A stretch of DNA of 23,215 bases from Pirellulales bacterium (GCA_030605745.1 JAUWHT010000371.1:1-23215), one strand, 5' to 3'. Positions 13,864 through 21,366 are shown, counted from the stretch's first letter. The notes: generated by a model not told the origin, from the sequence alone. Translations and numbers: made by a program.

Positions 13864-13925
13864 GTGTTAGGGGTCGAAAAACGAGGAATACGCAGTGGAA
13901 GTCTACCTTCCACCGGCCCCTACAC
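13864..13925. repeat. nested inverted repeats at the IS110 5' end
   Basis: GTGTTAGGGG (13864-13873) faces CCCCTACAC (13917-13925) with one bulged base. Inside is GTGGAAG-TCTAC-CTTCCAC (13895-13913). The outer pair straddles the inferred insertion point, so only part of it belongs to the element. It may be the recognition or start region of the element. Confidence 0.55.
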
Positions 13926-14906
13926 GGTTTTACGCTTGTGGAATTGTTGGTCGTGATCACGATCATCGGGATCTTGATCGCGCTGCTTTTGCCCGCGGTA
14001 CAGGCGGCACGCGAGGCCGCTCGGCGGTTGCAGTGCGCTAATAACCTCAAGCAACTCGGGCTGGCGTGCCTGGCGCATCACGAGGCGCATGGGTTCTTTC
14101 CCAGCGGCGGTTGGGGTCATCGGTGGATCGGCGACGCGGACCGGGGTTTTGGCCGCTCGCAGCCGGGCGGGTGGATGTACAGTGTCTTGCCGTATATTGA
14201 ACAGGAGTCGCTGCACCAGTTGGGCGCCGGGGGCGATGCAGCGGAAAAGAAGGTGGCCGCCATCAAGCTGGCTACTACGGTGCTGTCGATTGCCTGCTGC
14301 CCAAGCCGTCGGGCGGCGAGGCTTTACCCACACAACCCCAACAAGCATTGGCCGTACAATCCGGGCATAGGCGGGTTGAAGATCGGCGCCGCCGACCTGC
14401 CGCTTATTGCCAAGAGTTGCTATGCCGTCAACGGCGGCGACACGTGGCCCGGTCATCATGACGGGCCGTTAGACGTGGCCGACGCGGAGACGCACACCTG
14501 GCCTGAGGAGTTGCTTGCAAACGCAAACGGCATTGACATCTGGCGTAGCAAGACGACGGCAGCCCACATCCGGGACGGGACGTCGAACACGTACCTGCTG
14601 GGCGAGCGGTCGATCCGCCCCGATGATTACACCACTTGGAACGGCGGGCCGCAAAGCATGTATATCGGCAGCGACCCGGACGTTACCCGCTGGGCCGGCC
14701 CGGGCATTCCGTTTCACCACGATCGAAACGATCTTGATGATGATGACAAGAGCTATCTGAGCTTTGGCGGCCCACATGCGGCCGGCTGCCAGTTTGTCTT
14801 CTGCGATGGTTCAGTGCGGATGATCAGCTACTCGATCGCGCCGGAGATCAACGGCTACCTGGCCAATCGCCACGACGGCCAGGTAATCGACGCGGGTAAG
14901 TTCTGA
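13922..14906 (+). pseudogene. DUF1559 prepilin-like protein, 3' part of an interrupted gene
   Basis: A planctomycete-type DUF1559 protein: a type II/IV prepilin N-terminus (GFTLVELLVVITIIGILIALLLPAVQAAREAARR) with the Gly-Phe cleavage site and Glu5, then the DUF1559 domain (CANNLKQLGLACLAHHEAHGFFPSGGWG, DGTSNTYLLGE, FVFCDGSVRMISYSIAPEINGYLANRHDGQVID). The C-terminus is complete. No ATG, GTG or TTG lies in frame between the transposase start and the prepilin motif. The original first codons lie at 12364-12383, across the IS. By chance the frame stays open antisense through the whole element to 12069, so a fused translation of 945 residues exists on paper. These proteins are thought to be exported and assembled or anchored at the cell surface. 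Confidence 0.85.
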
Positions 14907-15277
14907 TTGGACTCTTGCAAAATGGGCAACAATTGGCTGAATGGAATCGACCGCAGAGGACGCAGAGGACCGCAGAGGCTATTCTTGACAGGCCTGATTG
15001 CCCCCGTGAACGGTTACCGCTCTGTTATCCATCACCATCGCCCCGTGCGCAGAAACTTCGGCAGCATGGCCGCAAGATACATGAACCCATGTATACCATA
15101 CACAACACGGTAGCCGGTTTCAAGTTCGGTTTTCTGGCCACCCCACCATTGTGTGGGCTGATGGCCGGCAACCGGAGGAGAACCGGCTGCGAAGAGCCGG
15201 TTTCGCAGAACGCGCAAAAAGCCGCTTGAACTGAACCGCCAAGCCGCGTATTCTGGAATTCAAGTCAACGCGATCAA
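14907..15277. other. intergenic region before tRNA-Arg
   Basis: No gene is seen. It holds three short tandem units (CCGCAGAGGA, CGCAGAGGA, CCGCAGAGG; 14951-14978), a hairpin AACCGGCT/AGCCGGTT (15181-15202) and the tRNA promoter. Confidence 0.5.
15226..15254 (+). promoter_or_regulatory. probable promoter of tRNA-Arg
   Basis: TTGAAC (15226-15231) and TATTCT (15249-15254) are 17 bp apart, and 23 nt separate the -10 box from the tRNA. Confidence 0.5.
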
Positions 15278-15351
15278 GCGCCCGTGGCGCAATTGGATAG
15301 CGCATCGGTCTTCGGAACCGAGGGTTGCAGGTTCGAATCCTGCCGGGCGTG
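15278..15351 (+). tRNA. tRNA-Arg (anticodon UCG)
   Basis: A 74-nt cloverleaf. Acceptor GCGCCCG/CGGGCGT (first pair G-U), D-stem GCGC/GCGC with loop AATTGGATA, anticodon stem TCGGT/ACCGA with loop CTTCGGA (anticodon TCG, reads CGA), T-stem GCAGG/CCTGC with TTCGAAT, discriminator G. CCA is not encoded. Confidence 0.96.
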
Positions 15352-15407
15352 CTGGTAGGTCTTGAAGAGGTTGTTAGCAGACAGGCGGTCACTAATTGGG
15401 TGAGAGC

Positions 15408-15839
15408 CTACGGCTCGACCGGGGAAAGCACCGAGCGGATGAAGCGGCCGCCGCTTTCGTACCAGCCTTGCTTGGTAAACCGGCACCAGCTTAGGTCGAT
15501 CAGGAAGCCTAGCCAGCGGCCGTTGCCGGTTTGCAGCGAGGCGATCATCCGGCGATGGGGGAGCGGTTTGGGATGGTAGAAGCCCAGACCGCGTTCCGAG
15601 AGGTGCTTTCCGACCACGATCAACGCTTCGCCTTGTGGGGTCACACCGTCGTCGCCGACCGGCATCAGGTGAATCAGGTGGGGGAACGGGTAGCGTTTGT
15701 CGCGCCGCCGCTCGATCAGATCGTTACGTGGATACAAGGTAGTCAACAATCCCCAGACCTGGGTCTGGATGTCGTCGTCCACCGGTTTGTTGCACTCGGG
15801 CAGTAGGTCAACCTGTAGCTGATCGATCATCGGATACAT
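15408..15839 (-). CDS. PilZ-like domain protein
   Basis: 143 residues. Residues about 44-135 have the PilZ layout: an RRDKR stretch (RxxxR, in ERRRDKRYPF) in the first strand, then HLSERGLGFYHPKPLPHR in place of (D/N)xSxxG, then a closing strand WYESGGRFIRSV. PilZ domains bind cyclic di-GMP. The (D/N) of the second motif is His here, so binding may be weakened. A short N-terminal helical region (DDDIQTQVWGLLTTLYP) precedes it. The ATG at 15839 follows GGGAGT by 5 nt. It is a cytoplasmic single-gene unit. The family call rests on motif spacing and could be wrong. Confidence 0.55.
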   Translation of the reverse strand: MYPMIDQLQVDLLPECNKPVDDDIQTQVWGLLTTLYPRNDLIERRRDKRYPFPHLIHLMPVGDDGVTPQGEALIVVGKHLSERGLGFYHPKPLPHRRMIASLQTGNGRWLGFLIDLSWCRFTKQGWYESGGRFIRSVLSPVEP

Positions 15840-16095
15840 TGGTACTCCCTACGGCACGTTTTCTCTCTCCTGGAACAGAATACAGACTCCTGCCCGGCCG
15901 CTGTAAATTTCGCGGACTGAAATGTGCAGAGAGAAGCTGAGAAGCATACCCCGTGTGTGGTCGGCGCGCAAACACCGGCACAACGCAAGAATAGGTCACG
16001 AAATGGGCGGTGTCAAATTCGGCGGAAAAAGGTGGCAGGAACGAATGGCACTTTTGCTCAAACTGTAAACGCTAGCATTTGGGAAAACGTGATAT
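15840..16095. other. intergenic region, no supported gene
   Basis: A 48-codon frame (15922-16068) has no ribosome binding site and no recognisable pattern. This is the upstream region of the PilZ-like gene on the minus strand. Nothing else is supported. Confidence 0.4.
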
Positions 16096-16188
16096 GCTTG
16101 GAAAATAGGGGCTCGGGGCTCGGGGCTGGAGGGTTGCATTCAATAACCCCGAGCCCCGAATCCCTAGTCCCTATGGTGTTTTCCAAGC
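16096..16188. repeat. 7-bp repeat hairpin downstream of ribBA
   Basis: Outer arms GCTTGGAAAA (16096-16105) and TTTTCCAAGC (16179-16188) pair perfectly. Between them lie four G-rich heptamers (GGGGCTC, GGGGCTC, GGGGCTG, GAGGGTT; 16108-16135) and four C-rich ones (CCCCGAG, CCCCGAA, TCCCTAG, TCCCTAT; 16147-16174). It may terminate ribBA transcription. The left arm has four G-runs of 3-4 with short loops, a quadruplex pattern. Confidence 0.85.
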
Positions 16189-16220
16189 AAGACGTCCCAA
16201 TCCGTTTACGGTTTGAGTAT

Positions 16221-17426
16221 CTAAGGCAGCTTGTGGCCCATCTTGTCGCGCTTGGCGGCGATGTAGCGGGCGTTGTGTTCATGGATCGGGCCCACGATGG
16301 GAACCTGGTCGACCACCTCCAGGTTGAAACCGCCGTAAATGAAGGCATCGGTTTTCTTAGGATTGTTTGTCAACAGGCGGACCTTCGAGAGGCCCAGGTC
16401 CTTGAGCACCTGGATGCCCACGCCGTAGTCGCGGCTGTCCACCTGGTGGCCCAAGGCCAGGTTGGCCTCGACGGTGTCCATGCCCTGGTCCTGGAGACTG
16501 TAGGCCTTGATCTTTTCGACCAGTCCGATGCCTCGCCCTTCCTGGGGCAGATAGACCAGTGCGCCGGCGCCCTCCTGACCAATCATCTCCAAGGCCATGT
16601 GCAATTGGTCGCCGCAATCGCAGCGGAGCGAGGCCAGCAGGTCGCCGGTGAAGCAGGCGGAGTGGAGCCGGACCAACGGCTCGGCCACCTTGTCCGGCTC
16701 GCCCAGCACAATGGCCACCGGCTGCTGCTGTTCGTACTTCACGCCGTAGGCTATGATTCGGCTCTTGCCGAAGCGTGTGGGCAGGTCCGCTTCGGCCAGC
16801 CGGTAGACGAGTTTCTCGCGGTGGCGGCGGTGGCTAATCAACTGCTCGATGGTGATGATCTGGAGTTCGAACCGCTTTGCCAGTGCATAGAGTTCCTCGC
16901 GGGTTGCCCGGTCGCCCTCGGCGTCGAGAATCTCACAGAGCACGCCGGCGGGCTTCAATCCGGCCATTCGGGTCAGGTCGACCGCACTTTCGGTATGGCC
17001 GGCGCGCCTGAGCACGCCGCCTTCCTTGGCCAGCAGCGGAAACACGTGTCCCGGGCGGACGAAGTCGGACGGCCCGCTCTGCGGATCGATGATCGCTCGG
17101 ATTGTGGTTGCCCGTTCCTGCGCGGTGATTCCCGTCCGACAAGAGCGATGGTCGACCGGCACGGTGAATGCGGTTCCCAACGGCGCGGTGTTGCGGTCGA
17201 CCATTGGGGGCAGATGGAGCCGATCACACACGTCGGGCAAGACCGGCACGCAAAACAGCCCGCGGCCGTGGGTGATCATGAAGTTGACGATCTCGGGGGT
17301 GACCTTCTCGGCGGCGCAGATGAAATCGCCCTCGTTCTCGCGATCCTCGGCGTCCATGACGATCACGATCCGCCCGGCGGCGATCGCCTCAACGGCTGCC
17401 TCGATGGTCGAGAGTCTGTATGACAC
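16221..17426 (-). CDS. ribBA: bifunctional 3,4-dihydroxy-2-butanone-4-phosphate synthase / GTP cyclohydrolase II
   Basis: Catalyses both entry steps of riboflavin synthesis, from ribulose 5-phosphate and from GTP, in the cytoplasm. I chose the GTG at 17426 (VSYRLSTIEAAVEAI) because the family starts here and GGAG lies 8-9 nt upstream; the longer frame to 17558 runs into the promoter. About 401 residues. The RibB half has DAEDRENEGDF, GRGLFCVP, RPGHVFPLLA and GHTESAVDLTRMAG. The RibA half has HSACFTGDLLASLRCDCGDQL (zinc cysteines), LPQEGRGIGL and NNPKKTDA. All key residues are present. No FMN riboswitch is seen in the leader. Confidence 0.97.
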   Translation of the reverse strand: MSYRLSTIEAAVEAIAAGRIVIVMDAEDRENEGDFICAAEKVTPEIVNFMITHGRGLFCVPVLPDVCDRLHLPPMVDRNTAPLGTAFTVPVDHRSCRTGITAQERATTIRAIIDPQSGPSDFVRPGHVFPLLAKEGGVLRRAGHTESAVDLTRMAGLKPAGVLCEILDAEGDRATREELYALAKRFELQIITIEQLISHRRHREKLVYRLAEADLPTRFGKSRIIAYGVKYEQQQPVAIVLGEPDKVAEPLVRLHSACFTGDLLASLRCDCGDQLHMALEMIGQEGAGALVYLPQEGRGIGLVEKIKAYSLQDQGMDTVEANLALGHQVDSRDYGVGIQVLKDLGLSKVRLLTNNPKKTDAFIYGGFNLEVVDQVPIVGPIHEHNARYIAAKRDKMGHKLP

Positions 17427-17530
17427 GGATATTCTCCGGAAATCGAGCCGCCTGAAGCGACTGTCGTGCAGGGGCCTGCCCCCCTTGCGAAGGGACCGGC
17501 CTTGCCGCCTGCTGCCGGCCAGCATCCTTC

Positions 17531-17558
17531 TTAATATTATATTATAGGCACTTGTCAA
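17531..17558 (-). promoter_or_regulatory. promoter of ribBA
   Basis: On the minus strand TTGACA (17553-17558, perfect) and TATTAA (17531-17536) are 16 bp apart in an AT-rich patch unlike its surroundings. This leaves a GC-rich leader of about 100 nt with several short palindromes. Confidence 0.6.
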
Positions 17559-17744
17559 TTCCTTACCAGCGGCAAGAATACAATAATGGCTTGGCAGACT
17601 TTGATGGATGTTTCGGTTGTAGTGGAAGTTCTCGATATGCGGGGCACGTGCGGGTAATTGGCCGATCTTTGATGGTAGGGTCTGTTCGGCAAAGACCGAT
17701 CTGCCGGACGGGACGAGTTGTAAGCCGCACGGGGGAGAAACGCG

Positions 17745-17834
17745 ATGGACGGCAAGTCAACGGTGACTCGCGAGGAGGTGCTGGTCACGCTGGTGTTGGT
17801 TCTGGTGAGCCTGACACTTGTTGTGTGTATCTGA
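17745..17834 (+). CDS. 29-residue single-pass membrane peptide
   Basis: ATG at 17745 preceded by GGGGGAG, stop at 17832-17834. The peptide starts MDGKSTVTREE and continues into about 18 hydrophobic residues (VLVTLVLVLVSLTLVVCI), so it should span the membrane with its N-terminus in the cytoplasm. A perfect hairpin follows 5 nt after the stop, and dapL begins 84 nt downstream. I recognise no family. It may be a real small protein or a leader peptide. The start context and clean hydrophobic segment are the only support. Confidence 0.45.
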   Translation: MDGKSTVTREEVLVTLVLVLVSLTLVVCI

Positions 17835-17839
17835 CTCCT

Positions 17840-17870
17840 GTTGGTGCGGCAGTTGAACTGCCGCACCAAC
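17840..17870 (+). terminator. perfect 15-bp palindrome between the small peptide and dapL
   Basis: GTTGGTGCGGCAGTT-G-AACTGCCGCACCAAC. No T-run follows, so termination is uncertain; it could also be an attenuator-like or protein-binding site in the dapL leader. Confidence 0.5.
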
Positions 17871-17918
17871 AGGGTTGTCTCTCTTCGCCCGGATTCCTCG
17901 TTTGCTTACGAGCGACTG

Positions 17919-19151
17919 ATGAGTGACACCTATTTCCAGCAACTGTTCGCCCGGCGGATCGGCGGTAGCGGTTACGGCAAGGGTACGGAGATTTACAAGT
18001 TCGAGAAGATCAAGCGGGCAAAGCGAAAGGCCTTGGCCGAGCATCCCGAGCGGGAGCTGATCGATTTCGGCATCGGCGAAAACGACGAGATGGCCCCGCG
18101 GGTGGTCCGCCAGGTGATGGCCTCGGAGATCGGCCGCCCGGAGAACCGGGGCTATGCGGACAACGGGATCGCCGAGTTCAAGGAGGCGGTCGCCCGGTTC
18201 ATGGCCCGGGAGTTCGACGTCGAACTGGACCCGGCCACCGAGATCAATCACTGCATCGGTTCGAAGACGGCCCTGGCGATGTTGCCGGCGGCGCTGATCG
18301 ACCCAGGCGACATGACGTTGGTGACCGTGCCCGGCTACCCGGTCGCGGGCACGCACACGAAGTACTACGGCGGCGAGGTCTACCAACTGCCGCTGTTGGC
18401 CGAGAACGATTTTTTGCCCGAGTTGGACTCGATTCCTGCTGAGGTTCGCCGCCGGGTGAAGCTGCTGGTGCTGAACTACCCAAACAGTCCCACCGGCAAG
18501 GTCGCCACCGAGGATTTCTACGCCCGGGTGGTCGAGTTCGCCCGGGAAAACCGGCTGGTAGTTGTGCAGGACGCGGCGCACATCATGCTCAGCTACGCAG
18601 ACCGGCCGTTGAGTTTTCTGCAAGTGCCCGGTGCTCGCGAGGTGGGCGTGGAGGTCCATTCGCTCTCGAAGGGCTGGAACATGATCGGCTGGCGGATGGG
18701 TTGGGTTTGCGGGCACGAGCGGTTGGTCGCCGCGTTTGCCGACGTGAAGGACAACAGCGACTCTGGGCAGTTCATCGCAGTGCAGAAGGCGGCCGCCGCG
18801 GCCCTGGACGATCTGCAGATCCCGCAGCGGACGCGGGAGAAATACTACCGGCGGCTGAAAAAGCTGGTCGAAGTGCTCACCCGTTGCGGGTTCGACTGCC
18901 GCATGCCCGGCGGTTCGTACTTCTTGTATACGAAGAGTCCCACCGGGGTCGCGGGCGGACCGACGTTCGACTCGGCCGAGGCGGCCGCCGAGTACCTGAT
19001 CACCGAGCGCTCGATCTCGACGGTCCCCTGGGACGACGCTGGGGCCTACCTGCGGTTCTCGGTCACCTACGAGGCCGCTGACGAGGCTGCCGAAGACGCC
19101 CTGATGGTGCAGACCAAGGCCCGGCTAAAGAAGATACAATTGGTTTTCTGA
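17919..19151 (+). CDS. dapL: LL-diaminopimelate aminotransferase
   Basis: A PLP enzyme that converts tetrahydrodipicolinate directly to LL-diaminopimelate, for lysine and peptidoglycan. 410 residues from the ATG at 17919 (MSDTYFQQLFARRIGG). Family features are GKGTEIYKFEKIKRAK, IDFGIGENDEMAP, ENRGYADNGIAEFKEAV, LNYPNSPTGKVAT and HSLSKGWNMIGWRMGW with the PLP lysine at 251. The frame is open further upstream (to 17841), but that part is the palindrome and has no family match. The ribosome binding site is weak. The lipoprotein gene starts 7 nt after the stop, so the two are probably cotranscribed. The DapL route is common in planctomycetes. Confidence 0.95.
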   Translation: MSDTYFQQLFARRIGGSGYGKGTEIYKFEKIKRAKRKALAEHPERELIDFGIGENDEMAPRVVRQVMASEIGRPENRGYADNGIAEFKEAVARFMAREFDVELDPATEINHCIGSKTALAMLPAALIDPGDMTLVTVPGYPVAGTHTKYYGGEVYQLPLLAENDFLPELDSIPAEVRRRVKLLVLNYPNSPTGKVATEDFYARVVEFARENRLVVVQDAAHIMLSYADRPLSFLQVPGAREVGVEVHSLSKGWNMIGWRMGWVCGHERLVAAFADVKDNSDSGQFIAVQKAAAAALDDLQIPQRTREKYYRRLKKLVEVLTRCGFDCRMPGGSYFLYTKSPTGVAGGPTFDSAEAAAEYLITERSISTVPWDDAGAYLRFSVTYEAADEAAEDALMVQTKARLKKIQLVF

Positions 19152-19158
19152 GGACAAC

Positions 19159-20106
19159 GTGAAATCCATGTCACGCGGTTTGTCGACAGGTTTGTTGATC
19201 GTAGTATTCTCGCTGGTTCCGGCCGGCTGCGACAGCGGCTCGTCGGCTCCGGCCCGGAGGGAGGCTTCCTTCGCCAAGCAGATCGCCGCGGCCCGGAAAG
19301 AAAAGCTTCCCGACGTTCGGGCGAAGAAGCTGATCAAGATCGGCTACGGGCAGGCAAAGGCGGGCGACCAGTTCGGGTCCGAGGAGACGATGGACCTGGC
19401 CGGCAAGGCATGCCGGGAGGTAACCGATCCGGCTGTCCGGGCCAGCATGTTTTCCTTGCTGGCCGAGGCCCAAGCCAGATTGGGCAATCGCTCGGAAAGT
19501 CGAAAGGCTGCAATGGCCGCAATGGCCGCCGCCGGCGAGGTCGACTCTGCCGAGATCAGGGCCGGTACGCTGGCCAGAGTGGGGCGCGCCCAGCGCGCGG
19601 CTGGCGACATCAAGGGATCGCTCCAGACGCTGAAGCAGGCCGAGAAGCTGGCCGGCCGACTGGAAGACCTTTACGGACAAACCCGAGCGTTGGGTGCGGT
19701 GGCAGTCAGCTATGCAAAGATCGGCCAGAAGACCGAAGCCGATCGGGTGATCGGTGCCGCATTGGAGTTGGCCAAGACCATCGAAGATGATCGTCAGCGG
19801 TGCGAGGCGCTTGCCGAGGTGGCGGCGAAGCAACACATGATGAAGAAAAAGGCGAAGGCCGCCGAGACTTTCGACCTGGCCCTGGAAACCGCCCGGAAGA
19901 TCAAAAACCTCTACAGCCGTGCCTATGCCCTGACCGACGTCGCCAAGAAACTCTCCAAGGCCGGTCGCCATGCCAAGACGCACGAGGTACTCAACCGGGC
20001 CGACCTGGTTGCCCACAAAATTCGCCAGCCCGATTTGCAGCAACAAATGATCGAGAGGATTCGCACCCTAATGTTCACCCTGCCCAAGCCGTCCAAAGGG
20101 TTGTAG
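19159..20106 (+). CDS. lipoprotein with TPR-like helical repeats
   Basis: 315 residues. A lipoprotein signal peptide (MKSMSRGLSTGLLIVVFSLVPAGC) has its lipobox Cys at 24. The rest is almost wholly helical, with repeats of about 38-40 residues ending in patterns such as RAGTLARVGRAQRAAGDIKGSLQTLKQA, RCEALAEVAAKQHMMKKKAKAAETFDLAL and RAYALTDVAKKLSKAGRHAKTHEVL. This is TPR-like, suggesting a protein-protein scaffold at a periplasmic membrane face. GTG at 19159 is preceded by GAGG; an ATG at 19168 is the alternative. It follows dapL by 7 nt. The partner is unknown. Confidence 0.8.
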   Translation: MKSMSRGLSTGLLIVVFSLVPAGCDSGSSAPARREASFAKQIAAARKEKLPDVRAKKLIKIGYGQAKAGDQFGSEETMDLAGKACREVTDPAVRASMFSLLAEAQARLGNRSESRKAAMAAMAAAGEVDSAEIRAGTLARVGRAQRAAGDIKGSLQTLKQAEKLAGRLEDLYGQTRALGAVAVSYAKIGQKTEADRVIGAALELAKTIEDDRQRCEALAEVAAKQHMMKKKAKAAETFDLALETARKIKNLYSRAYALTDVAKKLSKAGRHAKTHEVLNRADLVAHKIRQPDLQQQMIERIRTLMFTLPKPSKGL

Positions 20107-20129
20107 GGTCGTTGGCGTTTCCAATAGTC

Positions 20130-20215
20130 GTTTAGCCGCCGGGATTGCCCGGCGCGTTTGTGTTCGAGCGTGTATTGATACCAGCAAACGCGCCGGGCAA
20201 GCCCGGCGGCTAAAC
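20130..20215. repeat. GTTTAGCC-family palindromic repeat, copy 4 (full length)
   Basis: The most complete copy: about 31 bases from GTTTAGCCGCCGGG to GCGTTTG are inverted, with one mismatch, at 20185-20215 (ending GGCGGCTAAAC). The loop is about 24 nt. It lies 23 nt after the lipoprotein stop and may stabilise or end that transcript. Confidence 0.92.
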
Positions 20216-20235
20216 GGCGGATCAGTTGAATTTAG

Positions 20236-20445
20236 CTACGAGGGCGGTCGAGGCCGAGGCGGATATGGCGGCAACGCCTGGTGATCGGTCCGGCCGTCTT
20301 GCAACTCTTGCTGTTGCGTTCGCAGGCGCCAACGGCGCTGGAGGGCACTCAGTTGCCGGCTGAGTGCCCCGGCCTGGGGCCCGGAGCGTGCCGTCCTCGC
20401 GAATACCCAAGTGTTCTGCAGCAGACCGATCGAACGAATCATCAA
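20236..20445 (-). pseudogene. possible gene fragment of unknown function
   Basis: A 69-codon minus-strand frame starting MMIRSIGLLQNTWVFARTA, with a helical Gln/Arg-rich middle and a proline-rich end (LPPYPPRPRPPS). No ribosome binding site and no known family. It may be the 3' end of a lost gene. Weak support. Confidence 0.2.
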
Positions 20446-20794
20446 GAAGTATGTTGGATTAAATTAACCCCGGGCGACGGTGGTCAGCTCGGCATAGACC
20501 TGCTGGTTTCTCACCCACCTTGCCAGAGGACACCTACGGCCGGGAGCCTACTGCTTCCGCACTGCGCCGCACAGTGCGAACTGGTCGGCGACTCGGCGTC
20601 TGACAGCACCGCGCCCGAGGTATTGGAGCCTAGCAGGAAACAACGCGCGGCCACCTGAAGCGGCCTTCTAAAATCGCGTTGCCGTCCTCCGGCATTGTGC
20701 ATATACCCGATGATTTGGCGAAGTCAAAAAACATTCTTGAAAAAACCGCGCATCCGCCGGCGCGCATCGCGATAAGTCCAACCAGTCCAAGCGA

Positions 20795-20828
20795 TTACGA
20801 CTTGAGAAAAAATTTCAAGGCGTCGTAA
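20795..20828. repeat. AT-rich hairpin
   Basis: TTACGAC/GTCGTAA plus an inner CTTGA/TCAAG pairing around an A-rich loop. No gene is clearly attached to it. Confidence 0.45.
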
Positions 20829-20925
20829 GTCTGTGCGCGATATTGGAGGAGTTGGGGAAACAGGCGCAAATGCGCGCATATCCACACGGACTTAAGTTGT
20901 GCACGTGGTGCCGTGTTGGGAGTCG

Positions 20926-20956
20926 GTTTAGCCGCCGGGCTTGCCCGGCGCGTTGG
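20926..20956. repeat. GTTTAGCC-family repeat, half copy
   Basis: GTTTAGCCGCCGGGCTTGCC then CGGCGCGTTGG, matching the left arm of copies 3 and 4 without the right arm. Confidence 0.85.
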
Positions 20957-21034
20957 CGTTTGGACAACATAACAAAATTGTACACACAGAAACGAAGAGA
21001 AGAAATATTACGATATCGGATACGCTGAGTGCTA

Positions 21035-21064
21035 TTGCCACGTCTACCATATGTGCAGTATACT
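21035..21064 (+). promoter_or_regulatory. possible promoter of the DUF4160/DUF2442 pair
   Basis: TTGCCA (21035-21040) and TATACT (21059-21064) with an 18-bp spacer, 35 nt before the ATG at 21100. Confidence 0.4.
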
Positions 21065-21099
21065 TGCAGATGTAGTCATACCAGTAGTGGACATCGGTT

Positions 21100-21366
21100 A
21101 TGCCGACGATACTTCGCATCCGTGGCTGGCGTGTGTTTTTCTATTCAGACGAAGGGCACGAGCCAGTTCACGTTCACGCTCGCAAAGGTGATGCAGAATG
21201 TAAAATGTGGCTACGGGAAGACCTTTACGAGGTGGAGCAGGCTTATGCCCATAATCTCAGCCCGCGACTACACAGAGAAATTCGCAAAATCATCTTCGAC
21301 CATTTCGAGCTAATACTAGAAGAATGGAACAGACGCTTTGGAGGCAGATACGATGCGAGCAACTGA
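21100..21366 (+). CDS. DUF4160 protein
   Basis: 88 residues with the DUF4160 pattern: MPTILRIRGWRVFFYSDEGHEPVHVHARKGDAECKMWL, where (E)PxHxHxxKGDAExKxWL is the hallmark, then a helical end (REIRKIIFDHFELILEEWNRRF). Genes of this family are often paired with DUF2442 genes, as here, and the pair has been proposed to be a toxin-antitoxin-like module; the biochemical role is not established. The conserved histidines (HVH) suggest a metal or catalytic site. It overlaps the next gene by 14 bp, indicating translation coupling. Confidence 0.88.
   Translation: MPTILRIRGWRVFFYSDEGHEPVHVHARKGDAECKMWLREDLYEVEQAYAHNLSPRLHREIRKIIFDHFELILEEWNRRFGGRYDASN

Larger units (their letters stand above)
12384..13921 (-). 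mobile_element. IS110-family insertion sequence (about 1.54 kb)
   Basis: The boundaries are inferred from the split DUF1559 gene: CT at 12382-12383 and CT at 13920-13921 flank it. A CT core dinucleotide and the lack of long terminal inverted repeats fit IS110-family biology. In the transposase direction there are about 70 nt of 5' non-coding sequence and about 360 nt of 3' non-coding sequence. The larger 3' space resembles the IS1111-type arrangement. Confidence 0.75.
20216..21058. other. long stretch with no firmly supported gene
   Basis: Frames here are short and show no known family. One minus-strand frame (20236-20445) has gene-like codon use and a proline-rich end and is listed separately. 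The stretch also holds A-rich runs near 20730-20750, a hairpin TTACGAC…GTCGTAA (20795-20828) and a half copy of the GTTTAGCC repeat. It is probably decayed sequence. Confidence 0.4.

Noticed and set aside
15120..15486. Minus-strand frames reading GRIRTCNPRFRRPMRYPIAPRA
   Set aside because: This is the antisense translation of the tRNA-Arg gene, a well-known spurious frame.
15924..17423. Plus-strand frame of 499 codons opposite ribBA
   Set aside because: Antisense shadow of ribBA; the upstream part covers the 7-bp repeat hairpin and has no family match.
17427..17530. FMN riboswitch in the ribBA leader
   Set aside because: The leader is GC-rich with short palindromes but lacks the conserved FMN-element strings.
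20843..21028. 61-codon frame starting MEELGKQAQMRAYPHG
   Set aside because: It runs through the half copy of the dispersed repeat and shows no family pattern.
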